A stretch of 64,000 bases of DNA from Phoenix dactylifera. Its lineage: Eukaryota; Streptophyta; Magnoliopsida; Arecales; Arecaceae. Of the stretch, positions 26,013-38,014 are shown one piece after another. Every line of letters begins with the position of its first letter. Position 1 is the first letter of the stretch. The DNA is taken from contig NW_024067740.1 of NCBI RefSeq assembly GCF_009389715.1, forward strand, positions 620,001 to 684,000, given 5' to 3'. Made by a program: the position numbers and the translations under genes. The notes beneath the pieces were generated by a model, which searched no databases, was not told the origin of the DNA, and saw only the letters and a list, made by a program, of their open reading frames with translations.

Positions 26013-26313
26013 TGTTCGGCACAAAATTCAGCACGGCACGCGATTTGGCACCAGAAGCCTTCTGTTCGGCTGCACAGTGCCGAACAGAAGGCTTCTGTTC
26101 GGCTGCACAGTGCCGAACAGAAGGCTTCTGTTCGGCCGAACAGAAGGCTTCTGTTCGGCACCGTGCAGCCGAACAGAAGGCTTCTGTTCGGCACCGTGCA
26201 GCCGAACAGAAGGCTTCTGTTCGGTTGAGTGTTGCCGAACAGAGGGCTTCTGTTCGGCACTGTTCAGCCGAACAGAAGGGTTCTGTTCGGCGATCCAGTG
26301 CCGAACGGAGCAC
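26013..26313. repeat. Right subterminal palindrome array of the MULE
   Basis: Eight copies of the 23-bp palindrome with 10-bp spacers. Two copies near 26125-26150 abut with no spacer, and the spacer sequence flips from CTGCACAGTG to a CACCGTGCAG type at that point. The array is therefore itself a larger inverted repeat. Confidence 0.93.
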
Positions 26314-26755
26314 TGGAGGCGGGGGGGCGGGGAGCTACCTCGACGTGGTCGTGGAGGCGCCGGCGAGGTGCTCGTTGCTCGGGAGATGGCCGGGGAGGTG
26401 GTTCCGGGAGAATGCCGGCGACGAGAGGGAGAAGGGGAGAATGCCGGCGACGAGAGGGAGAAGGGGGAACGGGGGGGTTTTGGGCGAGGGAGAAGGGGGA
26501 GACGGAGGGGGTTTGGCCGCCGGCGAGGTGCTTGAGGTGCTTGAGGCGAAGTTTTTTGGGCGGAAGGGAGAAGCCGGCTGGAGTGGAGTTTTGGAGGGGA
26601 AGAGCGGGGTTTTGGGGGGGGGGGGGTTTGGGGGGTGTAGAGAGCAATTTAGGTGAGGGGGTGGGGAGGGTGAAGGGTAATTTAGGATTTTTTAATTTTT
26701 TAGGGGTGTCCTTAGCAAATGGGGGGGGTGTAGAGAGTATTTAATTTTTTTTTAA

Positions 26756-26804
26756 TTTTTGGGGGGTGTCCTGAGCAATCGGGGGGGTGTATTTAGAACT
26801 ACCC
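26756..26804 (-). repeat. MULE right terminal inverted repeat
   Basis: Inverse of 19979-20027 with one mismatch. A degraded extra copy of the terminal motif lies just inside, at about 26695-26740. Confidence 0.93.
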
Positions 26805-26813
26805 GAAGGTCAT

Positions 26814-27284
26814 CCGCGTCGATCCCCAATAACGTAACGGGGCCGCCCCTCCTGACCGTTGGATGCGTGGTCCCTTTGCTATCCCATGTACATGACAATA
26901 TGATTTGTAATGTGGGAAAAGATGGATCGGATCGCACCAGCCGATAGATCAACGGTCTTGAAAGGAGTAGAGCGCGCACCGAAGGCTGTTAGGGCGCCCG
27001 CAGCAGCAGCAGCAGCAGCAGCAGCAGCCGAGTCGACGCTGAGACGAGACGTCTCCGCTCGTCCGTGCGGAGCTTGTGCCCCACCGCCTCCTCTCATGAT
27101 CTTTGTCATCATCACCTCTATTTCCTCCCTTGTCGGTTTAATTCCTCGCTCTCTTTATTTATAATAGAAAAAAAGAAGAAAAGCCCTAAACAAGCGTACG
27201 ACTTCGACTTCGGCATAATACCGTAAGACTGGAGGAAAGGGAGGATTGTGAGCTACAGGAGACGGAGGAGGAGGAGGAGGATTG
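26814..27284 (+). promoter_or_regulatory. Promoter and leader of the CCCH/FG gene
   Basis: Contains a CAG trinucleotide run (about 26999-27027), a TATA-like TTTATTTATAATAG (27154-27167), and GCCCTAAAC (about 27183), similar to a telo-box. Transcription would start near 27185-27190, leaving a leader of about 100 bp. This region was contiguous with 19676-19969 before the MULE inserted. Confidence 0.5.
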
Positions 27285-30200
27285 ATGAATCGAAGGAGAG
27301 AACCCTGCAGAAATTTTCAGCGCGGCAGGTACTGCTCCCTATCTCTTTCTCTCTCCGCAGCAAACCCTGCTTTAGTTTCGTTATTTTCTTTTTTAATCTT
27401 CTGAGGCAAACTGAGGCCCAGATTATTGCGGTAGCAACAGATGTGGTGAGGCAACATAACCAAGGATCAACCGGGGAATGTCTATCAACCGCGATAGAAT
27501 ACTCAGGTCCTTCCTACGACGCTTGTAAATAAACAAGGAATTCAGTCCCCCCCTGGCAGGGTAGCCTCTTCTGCTTAGCCCTTCCCAGGAGCCCTACTTT
27601 TCTCTTCCATGCTTGTGGGAGAGGAGAAGCGAAAAAGAAATAGAAGAAAACTCTTTGCGATGGTGAACTTGATGTTGCTAAGGATGTTACTTAGTCACTT
27701 GGATGTTACAGCCACTTGACGAGGGAGAACCTTTGCACCCTGCTGACTTGTGAGTGATCACAGTGCTGCGTAACGTTACTGCAAGCTGATTAGTTAACCA
27801 CATAACGTTACTGCGTAAGGTTAGCCAAGTGATGACTAAAGAGCATCAAGTGGAACAGGCTGAGTGGTAAGTCACTCAAGGTACTGGCCGTGTCTTTGGA
27901 AAATAGCTGTATAGATGGATTGCGAACATTAGCACACCTTAAAGGCTGAGTGTTGTATTAAAGGCTGATCATGTTCTATGTTGACCGTATGGCTAAGTTA
28001 TTAACCTGGCCTAGGGGAAAAACTCAAGAGAACACGATGCTAGAAATGGAGATAGTATCGAGAGGCTAGCACATGTGAAGTGGAGACAAATGGTTCGGAG
28101 ACTGAAACTGATAGTGGCAACTATCAAGAGAAAATGATCGGAGTGATGTTAACCGAAGATGACAAGTATCGGTGTTGGAGGTAAATAGCTATCTAGCAAT
28201 TAATAGAATATATATGAATATTAAATTGTAATCCGAAGAAGAGGCCATTTGCCAATGACCAAAAGTTCTTTTTTTACCCTTTCGGTTATTTTTCTTTGCT
28301 ATTTCTATCCCTTGGCTTTTAATTTTTATCCATAGTAGCATAATATCATAGTTACTGCTCCTTTTTTCAAGAAGGCAACATCTTAGTAGCAAAATTCTTC
28401 GAAGGTCAAGGCAACAGAATCTACTACCATCTATCTTTTTTGGTATGAACACCGGTGGCATGCCTACGCATTTATCCAGCCTAGCTGTCAATTGTTTCTG
28501 CGATGAAACAGAACCCATTATACCTACATCATAATGGTGCAACCTTAACATTGCACCAAGGCTTGCCTTCTAAGTGCACATCTTGATAGGGGGCAAAAGA
28601 TTACCTTATGATATCTAGAAATAAAAATGCTTATGATATCTACATTGCATTAGATGTAACTTTTGCTTAATTACATTTATTTGACCTCAAAAGGCTATAC
28701 CTTTGTTTTAGAAATAAAAGACTAGAAATCGTACTAGTCTGAAAAGATTTATAAAACATAAAAGTAGAAAATGTAAAATCAATAAGAATCAATGGAGCAT
28801 TAAATAATAAGTAGAAGTTAAATATAAAGAATATTTTTTAATTAAAGACCGTACATGTATGTTAATAATAAGTTAAAACTAACATATGAGCTAAATTACG
28901 TGCGGATTAGAAAAATGGAGAAGGAAAGAGAGAGAAAAAAGTGCAACCACTGGTATCCAGTCTACCCAAGAATATTACATGAGATTTTCTGCATGATCTC
29001 ATTCTTTTTTTTTTTTCTAAAATAATATTGGAGTCATGGTCATGTGGTGATTGCAAGGATATTATCTTCTTAGTTAATTTATAATTTTGTTTTGTTGGGT
29101 TGCACGATCTGCTGGGTTCTCAAATAATGTTTTGAGAGTGGGATTTCTCAGGGAAAATCTGATCATTATGGAGAGTTTCTAATCGGATTTCTTACCATCT
29201 GATATTCTGATTTGGTTCACGCATTCAAAATCATTGATTTTTTAAACGATGGTTAGGATTAATCGAACAAAATTGATACATTAGTTACTAAAATAAAACA
29301 AAATTCTTATGTTGTATTTTAAAAACTAGCCTGTTGAGTGTCTTATCGATAAAAACAAAATTGTGTTTTGAGTACATTCCATATTAAATTAGGAGAGAAA
29401 AATCAAAGGATGTGATAATTTGTTTCCGAAAAAACAAACCATTGAGAATCTTACTGATAAAAACAAAATTCTGCCATGAGTAGAATCCATATTAAATTAG
29501 GAGCCTAGTTTTGTGACTTCAATGACTAAGATTAACTCAAGAAAAATCAAAGGTTGTGATTTCCTCTGAACATAAATTATTGGTACATTTATATGTAGTA
29601 TAGATATAGGATTTGATGCTTATTGTTAGTATTATTGTAGCATTTACTTTCATGGGAATGTTTTTGCCTACTTCTAACAGAACTTTTGTAAATGATTATC
29701 TATTTAAGATGAGATTTGCACCTTTTTGATTCTTTAAACAATTATACGTTCATGCTATTCATGTTCTGTATCCAGCTGTCAATATGGGGATCGTTGCAAG
29801 TTTCTGCATGTGGTTCCGCAACAATCAAAACCCAGTACTTTTGGATTTGGTGTTCAAAGTGCTTTGCATTTGGGACAAAACACCCAACAACAAAAGCCCA
29901 ATCCTTTTGGATTTGGGGTATCGAACAACTCACAGTTAAAAGGTGCATCGAATCTTGGTGCCAGAAATCAGAGCTCTTCCAGGGTTAGTAATACCTTATT
30001 CGGACAGATCTTTTTTAAATTGTAACAACAGGACACTTTGTGGTACAAGTCATGTTCTGTGTTGTCATTTGACATATGTTTTCGCCTGTTTAATTTAGCT
30101 GCAGAGCTCTATCCAGCTCTGTACTGATCTATAGTTTCTCATAAAAAATATCTTTCGTTGTTAATAATTGGATCAGCCATTTGAAAATAAGTGGACACGG

Positions 30201-30875
30201 TCCTCCTCAATAGCTGCAACAACATCAACTTCCTCTCAACAGAATGATTCCCAGGCTCAAGCAGCTATTCATAAGTGAGTTTCTATGCTTGCATATAGAC
30301 CTTTTTCTGAAGCGACTCTTTTTTTTATATTTATAACTAAAGCAACTGTTTTTGTCATTATGCTTCGTTGTCTTTAAACCTTTGAGCAGATCACAAAATG
30401 GATTACTGATTGAACTTTGTTGTTGATCCTATAGATGTATGGATCCAGAGTCATGCAAACGCCAAATTGTTGAAGATTTTAAGAATGAGGCACCTCTTTG
30501 GAAGCTTACCTGTTATGGTCACTGCAAAAAGTAAGCCGGGCATTTTAGATAATCTGTATAATGCTAGTCAATTTTGTTTCATATGCTTAATCTGGGTCAA
30601 GATTCGTGTGTGCTATGTATCCTGCTCCTTGATTTTTTTGTTCAACAATTGAATGCAGGATAATTATGATCAAAGTATAATGTGAGAACCTTATATTTTT
30701 GCTGATGGTTTCTTAAGTGGATGCTAATCTTGAATTGTATTGCCCGCCTGAACTATAAATTCACATCTGTTTTCAGTGGTCCTTGTGATATTGTTGGCGA
30801 TATTAGCTTTGAAGAACTTCGGGCAGCAGCGTACGAGGATGCTAGACGAGGGTTAAATTTACAGTCAATTGTGAG

Positions 30876-30912
<37 letters not shown>

Positions 30913-33900
30913 TGTGTGTATCTATCTGTCCTATTTGTTTTTCGCTTTTTGTTTAGAGGGGTAATTCAGGTTGACTAGAGCAAGATGGCATTTGACTGAC
31001 TGCAAATTTAGTTAATTATCAATCATTCTTGACTATTTGTATGGTAGGTATGATCATGGTATGTCATACCGTACCAAACCGGATGGCATGGAGTATACTG
31101 TACCTATACAGGGGGCGTACCGACACTTGGTATGCTGAATTGGCCTTCATATCGGGCGTACTGATATAGGGACAGAGTGGCACCTGTACGGAGCCCGGTA
31201 TAGAGATGGCATACCTTGGGTACAATTATGCAGCATCATATGCTTAAAGAACTCATTCTTTCCATTGTACAGGTTGAAAGAGAAAGGAGCCTACTCAATT
31301 CCAAGTTAATTGAGTTTGATAATTTGCTCCAGAATCCCTATGTATTGCGAAATCCTAGTTCTTCTGGGACAAGCCTGTTTGCAGTAACCAACAGCAATGC
31401 ATCGTTAATAGGTGCTCAAACGAATGCACCACCTTCATTTTCAAGTTTTAGTCAACTTGGGGTATCAGCTAATCTTGGATCGACCATCAGGCAAGATCTG
31501 TTCCCACCTCCCAGAAAACAATTTCCACCTGATGTATATGTAGCTCTCAAATTCTCTGTTTTATACAACCACTAACTTTTGTTCGACATTATTATGTTAC
31601 CCTGTGTGTGTATCAGTTTTTCTTTGAATTCATGAACTTTCTGTTTCATAAAATTTCATTTTTCAATTTCAGGCCTAGCGTACCAGGAACTCCACCTAGT
31701 ACTGTTTTTAACGAGCCAAACTCTTTCCAGAGTATTAGCCAAACTTCCAGTGGATTTGCAATGAAATTTGGGACGTCAGGTGCAGCAGCAATTATAAACG
31801 TCTTATATACTACACTTGAAATCTATTGATGATTTAAAGTTGGCACAATCTATTTGGCATGCATGTTATTGTTGTTGTTCTTTTTATTCCTCATAAACAT
31901 TGCTTTTGGCAGGTCATAAAATGCCATTTTGTCACAATGTTCAGCAAAAAAAGTGTTAATCTAGAATAGTTCTTCTGTTTATTCATCTAGTCAAACTGAA
32001 ATTCCATTTCTAGTTACCTCCCCTTAACGCTGTATCTGGTTTTGACAATAGTGTATTTGCTTACGAAAATTGTTAGACTAACATGAAAGAAGATGAATAA
32101 CCTGGAAAAATCAGGATCAATGCCTGTTCGGCGGTTGAAGGGCCTCATGTCTAGGTGATAGGCCCTCCTATAGGTGAAAGTTGTGGGCACTAACCCAAAC
32201 TTTTATCCTATGTTATCTGTCCACTTTCATGTTTTTTTTCTATGGTCTCTGCAAGTTGACCATGGTCTGGCAGTGAATGAATCCTTAGGAGATGACTATG
32301 TGGGATCATGTGGCTGAGTTTCATCTCATATTGCCACACTGTTTATTCTCACAAAGTTCACCAATTATTGGATGATATAAACAGATTTTTACTAGGTTTG
32401 GAGATGTGGGTACTGATTTGCACTGTTTCTTTTCATTTTTTTGGCCCTTTTAAGAAGCGTGAACACAATTGAAGCTGACCAAAGGCTCGGGCATGGATGG
32501 AAGTTCTTCAACAGAATTTTGCAAGTTTTTGAAATCCTAATACATGTTGAACCACAAAAAGCATCTTCTTGTTTGTCTGTAGTATACACTGAAGCACAAA
32601 TTCCTGCTTCTTTCATCAATACAACTGTCCAAATTTGTACTAACCTGTGGCTTGTCATTCTACTATGTACTTTCATGCATCGGTGGTTCCATGCCAGGCT
32701 GACCATCATGGATATCTCATGATTCCAGTGCCCAAGAAGATGACCACCTTCTGAGTGGGTCTTTATTGTTAAAACTTAAAACCATTGGTTGCATTACTGA
32801 ATTTGTTGATATGCAGAACACTGGGATACATGCACTCAAAAATTCCTACATTAGCCTAAAGTTGACCCAATAAGTGAAATGACCAAAATCACTTAAACTA
32901 ACTTATCCTTGTTATATGAATTATTCTATAGGCGGTTTGGTCAATTGAATAATGAGAACTATTGTACTAGAAATCCATTAGGAAAATGACTTGGGAGGCA
33001 ATATGTAGGATTACTGGGGAAGTGATTCATGATATTACAGAAAGAACATGTGCTACTCTTTTAACTGGGATTCTAGTTGCTATTATTGTTTTAATATTAA
33101 ATGAAGGCTTTAATCTCATTCTTCCTTTTCTTTTTTCTGGTTTTACTATGCTTACTGCTTTAGCACGCAGATTGTCTTATTCAATATTGTTAAAAGGTTT
33201 GGTGCACAGTTTTAGGGTCGATAGGCAATTAATGAAGCTGTATTTTTGCAGGAATTGGTAGCCAGCTGCCAACACAGCCATCTGGAAGTTCATTAGGCCC
33301 AAACAGTTCCAACTTCAACAACAGTGTCAGGGCTGCTGGAAATGAACATTTCTCATTCCCTGCAGTCTCGCCACAGTTTAGTAGTACAAATAATGCATCA
33401 CCAAACTTTCTTGATGGGCCTAAAGTTGCTTCAACTACAGCTCACCTGGCATCTGTTATGTAAGTTAACTAAATGTAAATTGTACTACATATCCTTGTTA
33501 CAGTACAAAATAAAGAAGAAAATCTATGCTGAGCATATGATGCAGGCTGTTAAACTGTATTACATATACTTGTTACAGTACAAAATAAAGAAGAAAATCT
33601 ATACTGGGCATATGATGCAAGCTGTCTGGGACGCCCAGACAAGTCAGTGCAAGAGGTAGATTTTACTTTATGCGGGCAAAAGGAAGAGAGTATTTGAGAT
33701 CTTTCTTTTATCCATTAAACATGGATTCATGAAGGTCAATTACAAGTCATGGAATGTTGTTTGTGAAACTCTACCCATTATACGGAGATCTGGATGACTA
33801 AAGGTTCTGTGCGGCAGACAGATATTTCTGAAAATACAAATGGCCCTATAAGAAACACCAGAACCCATTTTTATCCTTGAACAGAAGAAACATACAAAAG

Positions 33901-35294
33901 GAAATGGTGATTCTACTTCAAATGTTTACATGATGCAGTTATCTAATCCTTATAGACCTTCATAAACCTATGCAATCTTGAAAAAAGAAAAATAGTAATT
34001 TCTGAATTTACTGATTTCTAAATAATATTGGTCTGTGACAGTTCTTTGTATGTTATGAAAATATAGAATGAGGGAGTGAGGGGTAGAAGGGAAAGGATAT
34101 TTAAATGTTTGGAATATAAATACAAATAAGTTATCGTTTTTTATTTTAGCATAGATATCTGTGCCATATTCTGTCGTAACTAGGAAAGTTATTCTGCTTC
34201 ATGTGGAGGTTGACATCTAGTTGGAGCCAACTCTGTAACTCTATCCGTTCCTTCTGCAAAAATCTTCATATTGTAGAGAAGTTCTCCACAGCCAATGGTA
34301 TTTTGAGAAAAAGAGCTTGGTTGCTGCTGTTGTTAACTTTTCAACTTTGAGATGGAACTATTAGCATAGTATACAAATAAATTAATAAATGTAGTGAAAC
34401 GGAAGAAATTACTCTATAACTTATCATTTTACTTTGATCTGCAAATTTAGGTAGAAACAAAGACATATCTTATGCAGAAACCCTTGCATTACTATGTATT
34501 TGTTACTTCTGGATGTCATGTCATCACATGCTTACATAATTGATTTTAATGCTTCAAGTAGTGGACTTGGAAGTTACAACACAGCTACCACTTAGTGCAA
34601 ATTATAGATGTTGTCCATGTTGTCTGCTGACTAGGCTCTTTTCTTGTACAGGGAAAAGCAGAATGTTAGTCCAGATGACAGCATATGGTTAAAGGAAGAA
34701 TGGGCAATAGGGGAGGTATGAATTGGTTCCTCTAAGACTTGAAATCAGTATTGCTTTCCTGAAGTATTCTGGGTGTGAACTTTCCCAAGTTATTTAGATT
34801 AGTTTTAGCAGCCTTTGCAAGTGAAGCATTAACTGATTTGTCAAATCAGTTAAGCTTGAACATACTCTGTTTAAGCCATGCAGTTGTCAAATTTTTAGTC
34901 ATTTATTTTAGGATGTGGGAACTCGTTATCTGCTCAGTACCAGTTAAGTTTGGTTACCTTTTCTTTAAAGAAAAGGAATTCTAGAAGATTGTTTTGTTTA
35001 TGTATTTTCCTTTTCTCTCCTGCGTTCTTTTTCCTCCTCCAGTCCTGTGTTTTCATATTTATAATTTTGCCACTGGTTTTGCGAAACTATTATCAAAATA
35101 GAAAAATTTCTCTCTTCAATGATTTCAAAATCCCGAGTTCTCTGGTTTCATCATCAATCAGTTTGTTATCATTTGCAACCTCCTCTTTGGTTTTCATTTT
35201 AAATAGTTAACACCATATTCTGAGTTACGTTTTATTCGATGACATTTTTCTTTTTCAGATACCGGTAGAAGCTCCTCCAGAGAGATTCTGTTGA
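27285..35294 (+). CDS. CCCH zinc-finger, FG-rich nucleoporin-like protein (plant CCCH16 / NUP42 type)
   Basis: Ten exons join in phase to 390 residues: 27285-27328, 29776-29983, 30177-30274, 30435-30530, 30777-30870, 31273-31490, 31673-31779, 33252-33459, 34652-34715 and 35259-35294. The zinc finger, CRNFQRGSCQYGDRCKFLH (C8, C16, C22, H26), is split by a 2.4-kb first intron. FG/GF motifs follow (TFGFGV, PFGFGV, then scattered FS/FG). A conserved block reads KCMDPESCKRQIVEDF, APLWKLTCYGHC, GPCDIVGDISFEELRAAAYE and GLNLQSIVERER. The end is IWLKEEWAIGEIPVEAPPE. Intron 6 appears to use a GC donor (AG|GCAAGA), because the nearby GT donors lead into a stop at the next acceptor. The family is associated with the nuclear pore and mRNA export in other eukaryotes; that role here is inferred. 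Confidence 0.9.
30874..30920. repeat. Compound (TC)n(TG)n microsatellite
   Basis: It lies just inside intron 5 of the CCCH/FG gene, next to the donor at 30871. Confidence 0.9.
33481..33630. repeat. Tandem duplication of 75 bp in intron 8 of the CCCH/FG gene
   Basis: TGTACTACATATCCTTGTTA at 33481 recurs with a few changes at 33556, and the following bases match through the GATGCA(G/A)GCTGT motif. Confidence 0.85.
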
Positions 35295-36398
35295 AACTCA
35301 GCATTAAATTTGGGAGTATATGGTCGGGTTAAATCCTGTTAGGGTGCTTTATTGTTCCCAATACCTTTTAAGTTAATATTGAGGTTTGCACCCGCGTAAC
35401 TGCATATAAAATCTCCATTAACACTTATAACTAGATATATGCCCTGTCTGTGATGAAGGGTGGGAGGTGGGAGCTCCTCTCTTGATGGATTAGGAGTGCT
35501 TTGAGATTGGCTTTCGGGATAAGGCTTGATGGTTGAGGTTATGGTAGAAATTCAGACATCTGTTTCACTTTGTGGAAGGTGTTCTGGCATGCTGCTGCCC
35601 TTTGACCTTTACCCGGGCGACCTGGTACTGTAGTGTTGGAACACGCCAAGCAGCCAGGTCCTGACAGCATCCTGATGCATGAGCTACTATTTTTTTTTCT
35701 TGTTGCATATGAAAGATCCACATCAAAAACATTCTTGCAGAAGGCAGATTCTTGTGTACATGCAATAAGAATGCTGGCATCGATCTACCTTAGTTTTGTA
35801 GGTCACGGTGCAGGAAAAGGATGTCTATATAGGAGCAGAATTTTATAGACTGGTTTCAGTAGAGCCAGCAGTTATGATGATACGCTTTGGCGTCGGCCGT
35901 GGCTGACTGGTTCGAAGCACCTTGTGGGCACCAGCATTCTTGGACCGTAAGTAGTTCCACGAGCCCCCTCATGGTACATTACTGTATGACGGAGAGGCTT
36001 GATAAGGGTTTCCTCTTTGTACAAGTGCCTCTTGCCATTCCATGATATCCATTCTGATGTAGAGCCTCTCTTGGATGATCTCTGGCGACCTGATGATCTG
36101 CATGCTGCAGCTGAATTTGAAATCTTCATACCAGAATGATTCAGCAGAGATGCCTGCCTTCACTTGTTACGTAGGGCAGACACTGTAAACAGAAAAACTG
36201 AAGACTGTGCTACTAGCACAGAGACTGTAACAGCAAACAAAGAAGTAGAACAACAGTGCCTGAAGCCAAACTAAGTAGAGCTGATCATCCATGTTTGAGG
36301 AAACCTACTCCAAGCAGATCATCCAGCAGAATGTGGGCAAACTCTGGAGGGAGAGGATTACAAGGAGCAAACACAAAATTCCCCTGAAGTGCCCGCTG
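35295..36398. other. 3' flank of the CCCH/FG gene
   Basis: No gene is recognised. Part of the right side may be the 3' end of the LINE remnant that follows on -. Confidence 0.4.
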
Positions 36399-37318
36399 TC
36401 AGCTAGTCTGTTGCATGATTGCTCTCATTCGAGCCACAACAAAGGTTTGTAACCTTCGTTTCCAGGCCTGAATATGTTCAGGGAAGATCTGCTGCCCTGC
36501 AAGGAGGAGGATTATTGATCCAGCAGACAACAGTAGCCGAGTCCCGTGGAAACAAAATTTCCTGACCATGGCTGTAATGTATGGCTGCATTGAACCCCAC
36601 CCAGGTTGCTGTTAATTCAGTACAGGGGACAAAACAGGAAGTAAGAAGCCTACCAGCAGCATATATCAGAACCGGATGACCCTTGCACAGCCCCATCAAA
36701 ATTTACCAGCCAAGGCACCAAGGGTTGAAAGGAAGAGTGCTTGTGAAGCACTAACGAGCTGGCCCTGGCGCTTTGAATGGGCGGAGGAAGAGTTAATGAT
36801 GTTGTTACAAGGCGTAAGCATAATAAGAAATCAGCTGCCTTACCAGGTCCTGTGGAGATGTAAACTGATTTTGTAGAACCCTCGAGCTAACCGGATCGGT
36901 CAAGCCATGTGTGCCATCACTGTTTGCTCCCTCTTTTCCACCATGGCATGTGATAAAAGAGGAACTCGATGTTGCTTGAAGCTCAGCAAATCAATGCGAG
37001 CTGATTCCAGAATTGGGCAGCAAATGGGCAAGTTACAATCACATGTTGATAATCACAGCATACTGCATTATCAGGCAGCAGGCCCCTCCGGTCTAGATCA
37101 CTTCTGCATGGAATTTTCTGCCACCAAAAGTATTTCACCCTCATCAGGATTTCCATCTTCCAAATCCATTGAAATACAAAAGTATCATCAGGCTGCATAG
37201 GGCATTTTAGCATGAAGTACACATCTCTGATGGTAATAGCAGTCTTAGAATTATACGAACGGAGCTGATCAGGCCAAAGGTCATGTGGTACAGGGAGTTT
37301 AGCCATATCGGTCGTCAT
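36399..37318 (-). pseudogene. LINE remnant: zinc-binding RT tail and RNase H
   Basis: Read on -, 37318-36983 has the plant LINE zf-RVT pattern (IWKMEILMRVKYFWW, then C..C and VTCPFAAQFWNQL). 36699-36478 has RNase H-like sequence (CTELTATWVGFNAAIHYSHG, then RDSATVVCWINN). The order fits the C-terminal half of LINE ORF2. Frames are broken between the blocks and no 5' half is present. Confidence 0.65.
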
Positions 37319-38009
37319 GTATCGGCACTGAAACAGATAGCTAACCTGTTAAATCCCACTTCTGGTCCATGGTTACGTAACATGAACCTTAACTGGCAAG
37401 TCTTATCTACTCAAACTTCCCTAGAACTTGTACCCAAAAAAAAAAAAAAACTTACATTGAACGAGAGTGAGAGTTGTGATGTAAAGGGAGCGCGGAAATC
37501 CCCACGTCGTCAAAAGTTAAAAGCCGGGAAGGGCGTGCAAACAGACTCTTAATATCTTATATTTTATTTAATCCGTACGGCAATTCGCAGATTGCTGCTC
37601 TATCGCGTGAAGGGAATCAATGGTCGATTTTTATTATATGATAGTTTAATGCTTGGGTACGAGCTGGTGCTTGCGGGCGACCGCGGGAACAGTGGCAATT
37701 ATTTAGAGTTTGGGGGTGCGAACCCTGCGCCTATTGCAGTGGGGTAGCTCCGAATGGGAGAGCTGGTTCGTCCCGTCGCAAAACAAAAGAAAGTTTTGGA
37801 AGACGGATCAAGATTTGAAATTGCATGCTGAGATTAGCTGAGGACGGACGGACTTCCAGGTTCAGCTCGAGAGATTGAAGTAGGTAGGTATGGAGCGAAG
37901 GCGGAGGTCCAGGTCGGGCTTAGAAATTGCAATCAGAGAAGGGTAGGTAGGTATGGAGCGAAGGCGGAGGTCCAGGTCGGGCTTAGAAATTGCAATCAGA
38001 GAAGGGATC
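37319..38009. other. Intergenic stretch before LTR copy 2
   Basis: No gene is recognised. It contains a 63-bp tandem duplication at 37881-38006 directly beside the LTR insertion. Confidence 0.5.
37881..38006. repeat. 63-bp tandem duplication
   Basis: TAGGTAGGTATGGAGCGAAG at 37881 repeats at 37944 with the same following sequence. Copy 2 inserted four bases past the second unit. Confidence 0.9.
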
Positions 38010-38014
38010 CTATC

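Larger units (their letters stand above)
19979..26804 (+). mobile_element. Mutator-like element (MULE) with transposase-OTU and plant mobile domain genes
   Basis: A 6826-bp element with 49-bp terminal inverted repeats, 48 of 49 matching, and the 9-bp duplication GAAGGTCAT at 19970-19978 and 26805-26813. It contains two convergent genes: a MURA-type transposase with SWIM finger and OTU domain on + (20240-23779) and a plant mobile domain gene on - (25947-24033). Inverted subterminal palindrome arrays lie at 20330-20574 and 26013-26313. The near-perfect ends and clean target duplication indicate a fairly recent insertion. A frameshift in the transposase gene suggests this copy may no longer be autonomous. 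Confidence 0.93.
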
